From contig NC_053127.1 in NCBI RefSeq assembly GCF_010015445.1, positions 29,786,715 to 29,850,714 on the forward strand: a stretch of DNA of 64,000 nucleotides, given 5' to 3'. Below, piece after piece: positions 11,460 to 36,825 of the stretch. This stretch comes from Perca fluviatilis (taxonomy: Eukaryota; Chordata; Actinopteri; Perciformes; Percidae). Each line of letters begins with the position of its first letter. Position 1 is the first letter of the stretch. The translations under genes and the position numbers were made by a program. The notes beneath the pieces were generated by a model. That model made no database searches. It had not been told where the DNA came from and worked only from the letters and a program-made list of their open reading frames with translations.

Positions 11460-12545
11460 TGCTATCAGAACTCAATATATGATTCCTAACACCTTAATGA
11501 ACAAGAAAATATATGATTATCATAGTAACAAAACCATAGACAAACAATTAAATGCTAGCCTATACTTAGAGAATGAAGATTAGGAAGTTATTATAATGGG
11601 TGATTTTAATGTAAACTGGGATGATAAATCAGCTAAAAAGGCACTGGAAAAAATCACAAGTAAATTTGATTTCAGACAGCTAGTGAAGGGACCGACTAGG
11701 ATAACGTCATTATCCAGAACACAAAATGATTTCATTTTCAGCAATAAACCTGACAGAGTACTTAAATCATTCAACATGATCATAGGTCTATCAGACCATA
11801 ATCTAATCCTCATAGTTAGAAAACTCACAAAAAAGCGGGCCTATATGTCATCTAATGCAAAGCGCGGCCAATTTAGAATACCAAAGAGTGAGTTATGTAA
11901 CTATGAAAATGCAATTAAGAACATTAATTGGAATGAACTACTGTCTGGCTAAAATGTGGATGCTGACACTTATGTGTTTTTATCCACAATTCAAAATATA
12001 ACAGAACAATTTCTAAAGAAAAGTAAAGTTAAAGGTAAAATTAACTGGAAAACTGCCTAATGACATAACAAAACAGCTAGAAATGAATGACAACGGCTGC
12101 CTGGTAAAAGGAGCTGCAGAAACAGCAACTCTCCTTAACTCTTACTTTGTAAACTCTGTTAAGGAAATAGTAAACTGTAATTATCCCGCACCTCAAGATT
12201 TACCATCTATAGATGACTCTCAACCAGTCTTCTCCCTAACAGATGTAACTGAATCTGTAGTAAAAACAACTCTGAGCTCTCTTAAAAATTCCAAATCTAG
12301 GGATGTTTTTGGACTGGATGCCATGTTAATAAAAAGACATACAGGTACCTTAATTGAGCTAATAACAAAGTTAATAAATGCTTCAATTAGAGAACAGAAA
12401 TTTCCGAAAGATTGGAAATCAGCCATATAAAACGGGAGACCCATCTGATGTGCAACTACAGACCTATTAGCATTTTACCAGTTGTTTCAAAAATTGCCGA
12501 GAAATGTGTTGTTGAACAAATGACCACTCATCTCAACACTAGTCC
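11460..12545 (+). pseudogene. Rex1-type LINE, endonuclease and RT N-terminal part
   Basis: Broken frames give an endonuclease segment with MGDFNVNW (from 11596) and GLSDHN, as in the apurinic endonuclease domain of CR1/Rex1 LINEs. A region leading into reverse transcriptase follows, with NYRPISILPVVSKIAEK (from about 12451). In-frame stops occur at 11581 and 11950, and a frame change lies near 12060. The LINE is then interrupted at 12546 by a Gypsy element and resumes at 17759. Dead copy. Confidence 0.75.
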
Positions 12546-12981
12546 TGTCAGGGTCCCATCGGCATCCGCACTCACCCCTCCCTCTCTTTCTCCAGCACAC
12601 ACTCCTCCTACTGATTCATACTCCTCTCTCACGCAGCTCAGTCGCTCCCAGTCCCCTCAGTACTGATTACACACACCTGCACCTCATCAAGCCTCATCCT
12701 CAGTTCACCACCTGCAGCTAATCAACAACCACCTACATAAGCAGCACATCCACACACACTCATTGTCTAGTCTCATGTCTACATGACACTCTGAGTCACA
12801 CACGTTATGCCTGATCTATCCAAGTTTGCCTTACCAGTGCTTCGTCTCCTGTTGTCTGCCGTTGATCTAAACCTGCCTGCTCGGCTACCAGATTCCTGCC
12901 TGTTGCTTCCTGCTCGTTGTTGGATCATTGTAAATAAAGATCTGCTCATCACTCCAGTCTGTCTCCTGGTCGTTCGTGACA
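12546..12981 (+). repeat. 5' LTR of the Gypsy element
   Basis: Starts TGTCAGGGTCCC and ends CGTTCGTGACA. An AATAAA poly(A) signal lies at 12933-12938. By eye it differs from the 3' LTR at only three positions. Confidence 0.93.
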
Positions 12982-12990
12982 GAAGACTAG

Positions 12991-13635
12991 ACCAAGATAC
13001 AAGATCCAACAGAGCCCGCGGGGGATCCTGTTCTCGATCCATTCACGGAGCTCGTACAGGCGGTTCGTCAATCTCTCCTGCCCTCTCCGCCTGCTATTCC
13101 GCCCACCGTGCCTGACGATATCCTGCGCTCTGCACAGAGACATTTGCTTCCGCAAACACCGGCTTCTTCGGCTACAGCTGCTGCCGCCGCTTCGAGTCCC
13201 ATCCCCCGACCAGCGACATTCACTGGAGAGGCGGAGGATTGCAGTGGATTTCTGCTCCAGGTGTCGCTGTATTTTCAGATGCTAGCCCACCTGTTCAACA
13301 ACGACACGGCCCGAGTGGCCTTTGTGATCTCCCTGCTGTCAGGCCGTGCTCTCCAGTGGGCCCAGTCATTATGGAACTCTAACTCCCGGTTGGTTACATC
13401 TTTGTCAGATTTCATTCAACACTTCAAGGAAGTTTTCTGGCGTTTGCGCGGGTGCGACCTTACTGTGCATGATCAACTTTACCGGCCGCTTCGCAGGGAG
13501 GCTCCGTCTGTGAGTACGTATGCTCTCCAGTTTCGTACTCTAGCGGCTGCTAGTGGTTGGAACGAGACAGCCCTCATAACGGCATTCAGAGACATGGTCT
13601 CCACCCAGATGTTCTCAGCTAGTGGTGGTGTATGA
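12991..13635 (+). pseudogene. Gypsy gag, capsid-like region
   Basis: The frame is open from 12991, after a TAG at 12988, to a stop at 13633. It contains an Ala/Pro-rich stretch, then PATFTGEAEDC and a helical capsid-like region related to the retrotransposon gag family that includes PEG10. No ATG is found at the expected amino terminus; the first in this frame is internal. The CCHC knuckle is in the next frame (overlap at 13622), so the split looks like a mutation, although a programmed shift cannot be excluded from one copy. Confidence 0.75.
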
Positions 13636-15568
13636 TGACACCATGGGACTGGAAAACCAAATACAAATGACTGTAACGCGTGTGGCTCAACGCTTGTCTG
13701 CCTGTGAACCCTCGGCCACGGCTGTTTTTCCTTCTTTTTTCTTGTGTCGACCTAGCAGTGTTCCAGCTACTGAACCTATGCAAGTCGATTCGACTCGCCT
13801 GTCACCTGCTGAGCGTCAGCGCCGCTTAGGACTCAGGCTCTGCCTGTACTGTGGAGGGGACAAGCACTTCATCAGAGGCTGCCCTATCCGTCCTCAGCGC
13901 CCAGCGGTGAGTGTCATCCACCTACCCCCTAGAATCGAGACTCTGATTCGCACTCCTGTACAAGTATTGACTACCCGTCTCGGTGTCACAGCGCATGCCC
14001 TCATCGACTCAGGCTCAGCGGGGAATTTCATCTCCATTCCCCTCCTCCAGACGTTAGGGGTCAACAGACGTCGGATTCCGCAGGATTTGGAAGTACACAC
14101 CATCCAAGGCAAGCCGCTAGGAAAGGGTCGGATTCGCCATGTTTCCCCTACACTGACGCTCCGGGTAGGCAGTTTGCACTCAGAAAGACTCACCTTCATG
14201 GTACTAGAAGACAACCCAGCCGAAATCATCCTGGGAAGACCATGGCTAGTACAGCATCAACCTATCATCGACTGGACGACTGGAGAGGTTCTACGATGGG
14301 GAGAGGACTGTATTCATGCATGCGTCACACCGCTCCAGAAGTCATCACCTCCCAAACCTCCTACATCCACAAGCAATGAACCCCGGTTTCCCGTCTGTTC
14401 CACTACTATCGAGAGCCCCGACGTTCTTCATCAAGTGGACCTTCCCGTTGTTTACAAGGACTTTGAGGACGTGTTTAGTAAACAACTGGCTACAAAGCTG
14501 CCTCCACATCGACCCTGGGACTGTCCTGTTGACCTGAACCCCGGAGCCATCATCCCTAAGGGACGGGTCTATCCCCTCTCAATCCCAGAACAGAAAGCCA
14601 TGGAGGAATATGTGAAGGAGGCCCTACAGCAACAGTTCATCCGCCCATCCACCTCTCCTGCCGCTTCCAGTTTCTTTTTTGTGGCCAAAAAGGATGGAGG
14701 TTTAAGACCATGCATTGACTATAGATCCCTTAACTCCCAAACCATAAAGTTCAGATATCCTCTTCCTCTGGTTCCGGGCCTCGAGCAGCTGCGGGGAGCC
14801 CGCATCTTCACTAAGTTGGATTTAAGAAGTGCCTACAACCTGATCCGCATCCGCCGAGGTGACGAATGGAAGACAGCCTTTGTCACTCCCTCTGGACACT
14901 ACGAGTATCAGGTCATGCCTTTCGGACTGGCTAATGCTCCTGCTGTATTCCAGGGATTCATGAACGAGGTTCTCCGGGAATTCCACAACCGCTTCGTCGT
15001 GGTCTACATTGATGACATCCTCATCTATTCCTCTTCACTCTCTGAACACCAACTACACGTCCGTCAAGTGCTGAAGAAGCTCAGAGAGAACAAACTGTAC
15101 CTGAAGCTGGAGAAATGTGAGTTCCACACCCCATCTGTGCAGTTTCTGGGTTACGTCATCGACCAACACGGAGTCCAGATGGACCAAAGGAAAGTGGACA
15201 CCATTCGTCATTGGCCTCTTCCCTCCACCATCAAGGACCTCCAGCGGTTTCTGGGATTTGCCAACTTTTATAGACTCTTCATCCTCGGCTACAGTAACAT
15301 CAGTGCTCCTCTGACATCGGCCCTCAAGGGGCAGCCCAAGTCCCTGTCCCTGACTCAGGAGGCCATCACTGCCTTTGCTCGTCTCAAGGATGCCTTCATA
15401 ACCGCTCCCATCCTGGCTCATCCTAACCCGGACCTGCCCTTTGTTGTTGAGGTTGACGCGTCCTCCACTGGGGCAGGAGCGGTACTGTCGCAGCGGCAAG
15501 GAACGCCTCCCAGACTCCATCCCTGTGCCTTCTTCTCCAAGAAGCTTTCTGCTGCAGAACAGAATTAA
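13622..15568 (+). pseudogene. Gypsy pol: CCHC knuckle, protease, reverse transcriptase, start of RNase H
   Basis: 648 codons. A CCHC zinc knuckle ([14 protein letters not shown]) lies near residue 75-88, an aspartic protease motif [11 protein letters not shown] near 130, and reverse transcriptase motifs from about residue 310 with YIDD at about 462-465 (DNA 15005-15016). The start of RNase H ([13 protein letters not shown]) is near 610. The frame stops at TAA 15566-15568 within RNase H; the same frame continues to code beyond, so this is a premature stop. Confidence 0.9.
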
Positions 15569-17438
15569 GACATCGGAAACCGGGAACTACTGGCTATCAA
15601 ACTGGCCCTTGAGGAGTGGAGACATTGGTTAGAGGGAGCTAATCACCAGTTCGAGGTTATAACAGATCATCGCAACCTGGAATACATCAGAGAGGCAAGA
15701 CGATTGAACCCTCGCCAAGCCCGTTGGGCTCTCTTCTTCACTCGCTTTGACTTCCACATCACCTATTGACCAGGCAGCAAGAATGGCAAGGCTGATGCCC
15801 TCTCTCGTCTCCATCAATCAGCTGTTGAGGATCTCCAACCTGAACCCATCATACCCCCGGCCTTGATCGTCAATCCTATCGTCTGGGATATCGACGAACA
15901 GATCACCCAGGCAAACCTTCACCTTCCCGCTCCGCCAGGAGGTCCCGAAGGGGTGGTCTTCGTTCCTCCTCAGTTCCGTACTAGCCTGCTGGCTCGGGTT
16001 CGGGACATCCGGGCAAGAAGCGTACCCTCTCCCTCCTTCGCCAACGGTACTGGTGGCCCACCATCTCACAGGATGTGTCCCGTTATGTTTCCAGCTGTTC
16101 GGTTTGTGCCATAACCAACGCCCCCAGAAATCTCCCAGAAGGCAAGCTCATGCCCCTTCCTGTTCCTTGACGCCCATGGTCCCACTTAGGGATAGACTTC
16201 ATGACTGACCTTCCTTTATCCGATGGCCACACCTGCATCCTGGTAGCAGTGGACAGGTTCTCCAAGGGGTGTAGGCTGATTCCTCTACCCAGGCTTCCCA
16301 ATGCCCTCAAGACGGCAGAAGCACTCTTTTGTCATGTGTTCAGGAACTTCGGCATTCCAGAGGACATCGTCTCGGACAGAGGACCTCAGTTCATCTCCAG
16401 AGTTTGGCACGCCTTCTTCAGACTCTTGGGAGTGACAGTCTATCGTCAGGATACCACCCTCAGACAAACTGACAAACTGAAAGGAAGATCCAAGAAATAG
16501 GATGTCATCTCAGGACCTACTGCCACCAGAACCAGGACAGTTGGAGCCGTTTTCTCCCCTGGGCGGAATATGCCCAGAATTCCCTTCGTCAAACCACCAC
16601 AGGACTCACCCCCTTCCAATGCATCCTGGGTTATCAACCCCCGCTTTTCCCTTGGTCGGGTGAGCCGTCAGAGGTGCCTGCCGTTAACCACTGGTTCCAG
16701 AGCAGTGAGAGGGTATGGGATGCAGCTCACGTACAGCTCCAACAAGCTGTCCACAGGCACAAGGAACATGCAGATCGACGTCGGTCCGACACCCCACAGT
16801 ACCGTCCCGGCCAGAAAGTGTGGCTGTCCACTCGGGACCTTCGCCTCCGCCTTCCTTGCCGAAAGCTCAGCCCACGCTACATTGGGCCTTTCACCATACA
16901 GAGACAGATAAATGACGTCACCTACAGGCTATCCCTTCCTTCTCAGTACAGAATCTCACCTTCATTTCATGTCTCCCTATTGAAACCCTTTATTGACCCT
17001 GTCTCTCCTCCTCCCACAGACCCTGACACCGTGGTGCCTCCTCCTCCCGTACCTGTCGACGATGACGCCATCTACAGGGTCCGTCACATCTTGGATTCAC
17101 GGCGACGGGGTCGGCGTCTCGAGTATCTGGTTGACTGGGAGGACTACGGTCCTGAGGAGCGGTCGTGGGTGCCTCGGGCTGACATTCTGGACCCTGCTCT
17201 CCTCGACCAGTTCCACGCCCGATCGCCTGGACGCCCCTCGCGGGGTCGGGGCAGGCCTCGTCGCCGTGTTCGCCCCTCTTCTCAGCCGTCGGGAGCCGCC
17301 TTGGGAGGAGGGGGTACTGTCAGGGTCCCATCGGCATCCGCACTCACCCCTCCCTCTCTTTCTCCAGCACACACTCCTCCTACTGATTCATACTCCTCTC
17401 TCACGCAGCTCAGTCGCTCCCAGTCCCCTCAGTACTGA
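15569..17438 (+). pseudogene. Gypsy pol remainder: RNase H end, integrase, chromodomain
   Basis: Coding similarity continues in three pieces. One piece runs from 15569 to about 16,010, with a stop at 15767, and covers the end of RNase H and the linker. The second runs from about 16,012 to 16,470, with a stop at 16168, and covers the integrase HHCC zinc finger and most of the DDE core. The third runs from about 16,479 to 17,438 and covers the end of the integrase and a chromodomain at about 17,070-17,210 ([17 protein letters not shown]). The last frame runs on into the 3' LTR before stopping. The HHCC region lost a few bases near 16,010. Not functional as read. Confidence 0.85.
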
Positions 17439-17753
17439 TTACACACACCTGCACCTCATCAAGCCTCATCCTCAGTTCACCACCTGCAGCTAATCAACAA
17501 CCACCTACATAAGCAGCACATCCACACACACTCATTGTCTAGTCTCATGTCTACATGACACTCTGACTCACACACGTTATGCCTGATCTATCCAAGTTTG
17601 CCTTACCAGTGCTTCGTCTCCTGTTGTCTGCCGTTGATCTAAACCTGCCTGCTCAGCTACCAGACTCCTGCCTGTTGCTTCCTGCTCGTTGTTGGATCAT
17701 TGTAAATAAAGATCTGCTCATCACTCCAGTCTGTCTCCTGGTCGTTCGTGACA
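17318..17753 (+). repeat. 3' LTR of the Gypsy element
   Basis: Same 436-bp length and ends as the 5' LTR, with three visible differences. AATAAA at 17705-17710. Immediately followed by the AGTCC duplication. Confidence 0.93.
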
Positions 17754-17758
17754 AGTCC

Positions 17759-18089
17759 TTACACACTGCATCCTATGCAATTTGGTTTTAGAGTAAATCA
17801 TTCTACTGAGACTGCAAATTGCTTCCTCCTGGAGAATATCAAAATTAAGCTAGATAAAGGAGGTGTTGTCGGGGCTATATTCCTGGATGCTCTAGCGGTC
17901 TGTGTGGTGTCTTGTTGACTTCTGTCTGTATAATTTAACCTGTACTAATGTTTTGCTCTTTCCTGTTGCTCTGGTCTAAAATCATCTGGCCAAAAGGACT
18001 ACAGTTGAAAATTAGCCGGCTGGCTAACACTGGTACATTTACAGAAATGTTGTGTTACAACAATGTGTGTTGTCCTTTATAAATAAAGA
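17759..18089 (+). pseudogene. Rex1-type LINE, resumed: RT fragment and 3' UTR
   Basis: After the Gypsy 3' LTR the interrupted LINE frame continues with MQFGFRVNHSTETANC and GGVVGAIFLD, reverse transcriptase motifs of Rex1/CR1 LINEs. The coding similarity stops abruptly near 17,888 and is followed by a 3'-UTR-like tail ending in ATAAATAAAG near 18,089. Most of the RT, including its catalytic YxDD region, is therefore missing through an internal deletion. Confidence 0.65.
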
Positions 18090-18098
18090 ATAAGTGTG

Positions 18099-18430
18099 TA
18101 TACTATCACCCTGATGTGAAATAAGTCTGGCTAATCTGGAGGTTTGTTTTTTAGAGCAGCCTGAATAAGACTTACAATATGGCTTTAATTAGCAGCCTGA
18201 AAAATAGTTGAAATATAGCTTTAAGTGGACATTTAAGCCTTTATTTTTAAAATCCTATATCAGAATGCTCCGATATTACCCAGGGACATCATGGGATGTG
18301 TATACTATCACCCTGAGGTGAAATGAGTCGTGCTAAACTGGCGGTTTAGTTTTGGGAGCAGCCTGAAAAAGAGTTACAATATGGCTTTAATTAGCAGCCT
18401 GAAAAAGAGTTGAAATATAGCTTTAATATG
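18099..18430. repeat. Tandem copies of the dispersed repeat (copy 2)
   Basis: A unit of about 201 bases beginning TATACTATCACCCTGA starts at 18099 and again at 18300. Each contains the AGCAGCCTGAA...ACAATATGGC block also seen at 10419-10565. The second unit is truncated near 18,425. Confidence 0.7.
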
Positions 18431-18445
18431 TTTATTGTTTACTGC

Positions 18446-19339
18446 AGTGTTTCCTCTAGGATTTTTTTTAGCAGTGGGGGCAGATCTGTCGGAGGCAGTG
18501 CCTGCCAGGTTAGGTTATAAATGTTCAAATAGCATACTTTTAATTATTTGGCTGTGAATTATGTTGAATGAATTTCCCCCAATAGTTTCATGAACGTATG
18601 AAATAATCACGGTTTAGCCTACTAGGCCAATGCCATGATATGATATCAAGGGCGTTGTATTGAATCAACAGCCACGTGCAATTTAGCTAGCAGGTGAAGG
18701 TGAAACTAAAATGTGCGAGAACTATAGACTAATACAGGCTTAAATGAACTGACAATATAAGTTATACGACTTACAGTTGTCAAGAATGCACACATGCCAT
18801 CTCAACCGGACCGCCTGTCTCTTTTTTCTTTCTCCCTTTTCTCCGAGTGGCGCGCGTGCCCACTCGCGTTGTGAAGCGCGTGTCTGCGCTATTCTCTGTC
18901 GACGCGCTCTTTACAATCACTGCTGATAGTTGGGGGTTCTCCCTTTCTCAGACTCTGCTGCTTCAAAACTTGACCTGTTAACCTAATGATTTGCCAAAGT
19001 AACATTATCAGTGACATACTGGGACATTAGAGCAAACAAGAAATAGATCATGAGAAATAAGTGGAAAAGGAATACCAATCACTTGCTGAAAATTGTTCCA
19101 TCACAGTGACACAGCAGGTATGGAGCATCATTCACATGCAGTCATATTAACCTATAAGTCATGTTAACCAAACTGTAGCTAATAATGATTGCCAATACTA
19201 AATGGTAGGCTATTTTTATTGAAGCTGGTGATTTTAGTGAAACAGACCTCAATTCTGTTTTACCTAAGATCCAACATGTCCACACCCCACAATATATCAA
19301 CAGCCGATGTGTGAAAACCCCTGATGAGAGTGCATATGA
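18446..19339. other. Non-coding stretch, probable hAT end at its left
   Basis: Starts with GCAGTGTTTCCTCTAGGA, a hAT-like terminal sequence, but no matching right end was found. A GC-rich patch lies at 18,840-18,910. No gene is seen. Confidence 0.3.
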
Positions 19340-19530
19340 GTAAAGAGCTGCTGGGCCTGGTAACATCCCTGGCCGTGTAGAACGTGTGCCAACTAGCTAG
19401 CTGATGTCATCAGTGACGTTTTTAACGGGAGAGTGTTCCCACCTGCTTCAAGGCAGCCCCCATCCTCCTTGTACCTAAAAAGTCGACTACCGACGACTAC
19501 CGCCCTGTGGCACTCACCCACCGTAAAAAG
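19340..19530 (+). pseudogene. Short LINE reverse transcriptase fragment
   Basis: Broken frames give AAGPGNIPGRV (about 19,350) and VPTCFKAAPILLVPKK followed by DDYRPVALT (19,434-19,520), conserved blocks at the start of the reverse transcriptase domain in fish LINEs. Stops and a frame change make it a fossil; nothing of the rest of the LINE remains here. Confidence 0.6.
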
Positions 19531-20152
19531 TGCTTAGCTGTATCAATTCAAAATAACGAGTTAACTAGTTGCATGAATTATTTTGAGTTTTCACAACTCT
19601 CTGCCAATGTAACGATAATAGTTGAGGGTACAAAAATAACTTGTCCCTCCAACTAATTCCCATGTTTTTATAACTACTATCAAGTTTTCATAACAATGCT
19701 AAGCCTTTACAACTAATTCTCAAGTTTTTATAACAACTAATATCAACTGGCAACTTGCAATTATAATAGTCAGAACAACGCAATGTATCAAAAGGGACTT
19801 GAATCCCTTTTGATCCTTAAAAAGTTGAACACATAGCAGGGTGCATTGTTACCCGGAAATAGCACTCATTACAACCACTAGGCTCATGTATTTAACACAT
19901 TTAGTCCACAAGAGGGCACCCAACCTCCATCTACCACACAATACACAGTGAACAGTCTTGTAATAACTGTGCAGTCCATCTATAAATCCAAGAAGTCAAC
20001 AACTAGGTCATAATCAGGTTAAATGATGGTGGATTTAGCACGTATTCAGTGCCTGCAGTCATGTTTTGCGTTGCCCGTTTACAATAGTATCAATCATAGT
20101 ATCAGTTTGATTCTTAAATGTGCATCACAATAATCAGAAAAGGGTTTTATTG
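19531..20152. other. Non-coding, degenerate short repeats
   Basis: AT-rich sequence with loose repeats of a CAAGTTTTTATAAC-like unit between 19,640 and 19,745. Nothing coding is seen. Confidence 0.4.
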
Positions 20153-20425
20153 CCAAGTAGGTTTGCAGATACAAGGAATTTGTCTTGGAGATTTGGTGCA
20201 CAACAATAAACAGTGCAAAATACAAGGGACATTATAAAAAATAGAAACATTTACAGTAGAAAATGTAAAAAAATATATAGGAAATGCTTAAATATATGTC
20301 TGTTTTTTTTAAAGTGGAAGAGCTGTACAGTTTTGTCCAGGAATGTGCAGAATATTGACTGGGGGTGTGCAAATGTTCACAGTATAAAATACAAGGAGAT
20401 ATTGAGATAGTAAAGGTGTGCGTTA
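20153..20425. repeat. Dispersed repeat resembling a LINE 3' end
   Basis: The sequence from TTTTATTGCCAAGTAGG through CAAGGAATTTGTCTTGG matches a repeat I recall as common in teleost genomes, here apparently in antisense orientation. Family is not certain. Confidence 0.35.
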
Positions 20426-20794
20426 ATGCATGACTGTATACAAGGCCAACATTTCACTTTATACAGTTTACAATGCCAGTAAAACCATGATGTCAGCACA
20501 CCTGATGCTAATCAGCCAATCATAAATGAACTGAAATATGGGTGGCTACAGTATTCAAGCTTTTGACAGATATGTTGAAATGCTTCAGTATTTCTGAACA
20601 TAAGTTGTTGCAGTTGATTCGGCGGAGTTGCTGCTGTTCTTGTTTTACATTTTTTGTCAATCACCCATGTGGGGGGAAGTAGTCATTTAGTGGCTGGCAC
20701 ATTCATTTATATATATAATAATGTGAATATCAATCATACCACTGTTTTTATCCCCGTAGCCGAGGCCACAATCGGGAAAACTCCAGCATATCAC

Positions 20795-23277
20795 AGTATG
20801 TAGTAAAAATAATTTTATTGAAATATTTTACAAAAAGATACAAACTGTCACTTAAGCACAAATCACACAGCATGTGTAAGGTCCATGAACACACACAATA
20901 AATAGAATCATCACACAACACAAATGCAGCCTTGCTCAACGTTAGAAAACAAATGAAGGAAGAGCCAAGTCCAAGGGAAGTGTAACAGGTATGCTTACAT
21001 CTCCAGTAAAAGATAATGAGACAACCAAATCCAGGCAGTCTGGATTTTCTGCTGTGCAGAGGCACAGGCCCAGGCATGTTTCCACAGTACACAAAAAGAC
21101 ACAGCATTCATAATTAAAACACAAATAAAATACATACAACTGAAGATTGAGTGACTTGCATTAAGGACCAGTAATCTGAATACACTCAAGCACAAGCATA
21201 CAGTTATCCAAAGAAATCAAGACATGAGCTTAAAATGGAGCTAAAACCTTTAACTTGAAACCCTAAAAAGGGGTCGAATTCATTGAATCTCTTACAAAGA
21301 GAGCAAAAGAGAGGGTGACAATTCTGAGTTTTTCTAAACATTAATCTGAATATAAACTTGTCTTTCCCCAGCTTTATTATACTCGAGTAACTCAGACTCC
21401 TCTGAGAAAACTCAGATAACCAATATTCTTTTTGATATTTCCTATTTAATAAGGCTTTTTTTCTTTCTTGCATAGGGTTCCTGGATAACAAAATAACCAA
21501 AACTGCAGGCTTAACACACTGAATGTTAATACCATCCCCTATGTCTCCTTTTGTTCAGTAGTCAGGGACCTCAAGAGGCACAGTCAACCTAACTATCCTG
21601 TTTGTATTGCTGTGACATCAACTTAGCTCTCACACATCAGTACAGGAGAGAGGGCAACAACAGTTAACACTGCACATTAAAGAAAAATGAAAACTGTAAA
21701 TAAAACAAATCATATAACATACGCTGTGTGTCCTTGAAAACAATTAATTTCCACAACAACACAGTTAGAGAGAAGAAAAAAAAAATCTATGGTTCATTAT
21801 TACACACACTGAACCAAACAGAGTAAACCACAAACGCCACATACATTTTAAATCCATTTGGTATTGCATCTTCCTCTGCTAATGGAAAATAGTCAAATGC
21901 TTAGAGTTCACATGTGATACAGAACAAATACGGACTTTGGTTTGGCAGCTGGATTCTTTTTTTTTCTTCCAATAGTTAAACCTTTCTTCTTCCGATAGCC
22001 CTCACTCAGTGTCTAGCCATACCTACGACTTGTGCTTCACAGCTATATAACAGACAGCTCTGTGCTAAAAATCAAGTAAATCTCACCAGCAATAATAGTA
22101 ACTACAAATCCAAAAGTTGAACTAAAAACGAAATACCTATCACTTTAAGCCACGGGTATATTAACTGATATTTCCACTTGTTGCTTGCCAACCAGCTGTT
22201 ACAAAGTATTGGTTTATGGACACTTCCAAAATAGTTATCACCCACACAAATGAAACCCTGCAAAGCTAGTATAGCCGGTTAACATTCACACTTTGATTGG
22301 TCTTTGTTGCAGAGATGCTATAGGGTACTTAAGGGTGTTGTCTTGCTCTCTTTTTCTCTTCCTTTTTTTCTTTTTTACTGTTGAATCAGTCTGATCACCA
22401 CAGTTTTCATAAACTATCAAGTCATATTAGGGCACTTTGAAGGCAAGTCAAAAACGTGTGTTTCATACCATTATATTGCCAGTGTGCAGCTGCAAGAAAA
22501 AGCTAAAACCTCGTTCATGCTTTACATTAAAGCAGTAGTCTAAAGCAGTAATCAGACACTACCGCTGGCAGTGGCTGGTGCTATAAATACAACAGACATC
22601 ATCCAGCTAATCTGCATCAAGTATTCTGCACCAAGCCACGTTACAAAATACTGTACTTCACCACTTTCTACAGAGAACCATCAGATAACATATAGAGGAG
22701 TATTAAGCTTTGGTAAAACCCATATTTTAATATCCACGTCTGACATGGGAAGGTAAAAAGAAAAAAACAACTTGAAAATGTATCTACAGAAAATGAAAAC
22801 AATTGAAAAGGAAATGTTCAACAGCAAACTGAACAAAATAAAATAAAAACCGCAACCATTTCTGTAAAAGTATGCAAACAAACTGTTTTTCAGTCTATAT
22901 TAAAGTCAATATTAAAAGAGGTTCTTTAAGGATCATGCCCAATATGAACATGTCCTCACCGTGTACCGTGCCAGGAAACTCTGAGCCCCATTCCACCTGG
23001 TATTAACATGCATCCTGGCTACATGAGATGGGTGGAATTCAGGCTGCATGCCAGACCAGCAATTGGTTTTGTACTGCAAACCACCATTAATCCTTGCATC
23101 ATCACTGCAACCATGAGAACAGAGGCAGTGTCAACCCAGGCCTAAATGCTGCTCTAAAAGCAGATCTAACAACTCAACGTCACCCTAGTGTCGTAAAAGT
23201 CCCTCAATATATATAAAGGCTCTTTGAAGTGTTTGTCTAGCTTCCTGGACAGCTGCAGAGACAACAGAAGCCCCACC
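20795..23277 (-). other. C21orf91: Probable 3' UTR of C21orf91/EURL
   Basis: The stretch directly 3' of the EURL stop codon has no competing gene on either strand and few recognisable repeats. An AATAAA on the minus strand at 20814-20819, with GT-rich sequence beyond, would give a 3' UTR of about 2.5 kb. Alternative AATAAA sites occur nearer (for example near 21,372). The extent is inferred. Confidence 0.45.
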
Positions 23278-36785
<13,508 letters not shown>

Positions 36786-36825
36786 TGTGCTTCTGGGGGA
36801 AAACAACAGCAAGTGTATATTATAA

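Larger units (their letters stand above)
12546..17753 (+). mobile_element. Ty3/Gypsy chromovirus-type LTR retrotransposon, full length but broken
   Basis: Two 436-bp LTRs enclose gag and pol. A 5-bp duplication AGTCC flanks it (12541-12545 and 17754-17758). Order of domains is gag capsid-like, CCHC knuckle, protease, reverse transcriptase, RNase H, integrase and chromodomain, the Ty3/Gypsy chromovirus order. The coding region is split over three reading frames with at least three shifts (near 13,620, 16,010 and 16,440-16,480) and in-frame stops at 15566, 15767 and 16168. A purine-rich tract GGGAGGAGGGGG precedes the 3' LTR. The copy sits inside a Rex1 LINE. Confidence 0.93.

Noticed and set aside
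13615..13640. Programmed frameshift between Gypsy gag and pol
   Set aside because: The CCHC knuckle, normally part of gag, lies after the shift, and several other breaks exist; a mutation is simpler, though one copy cannot settle it.
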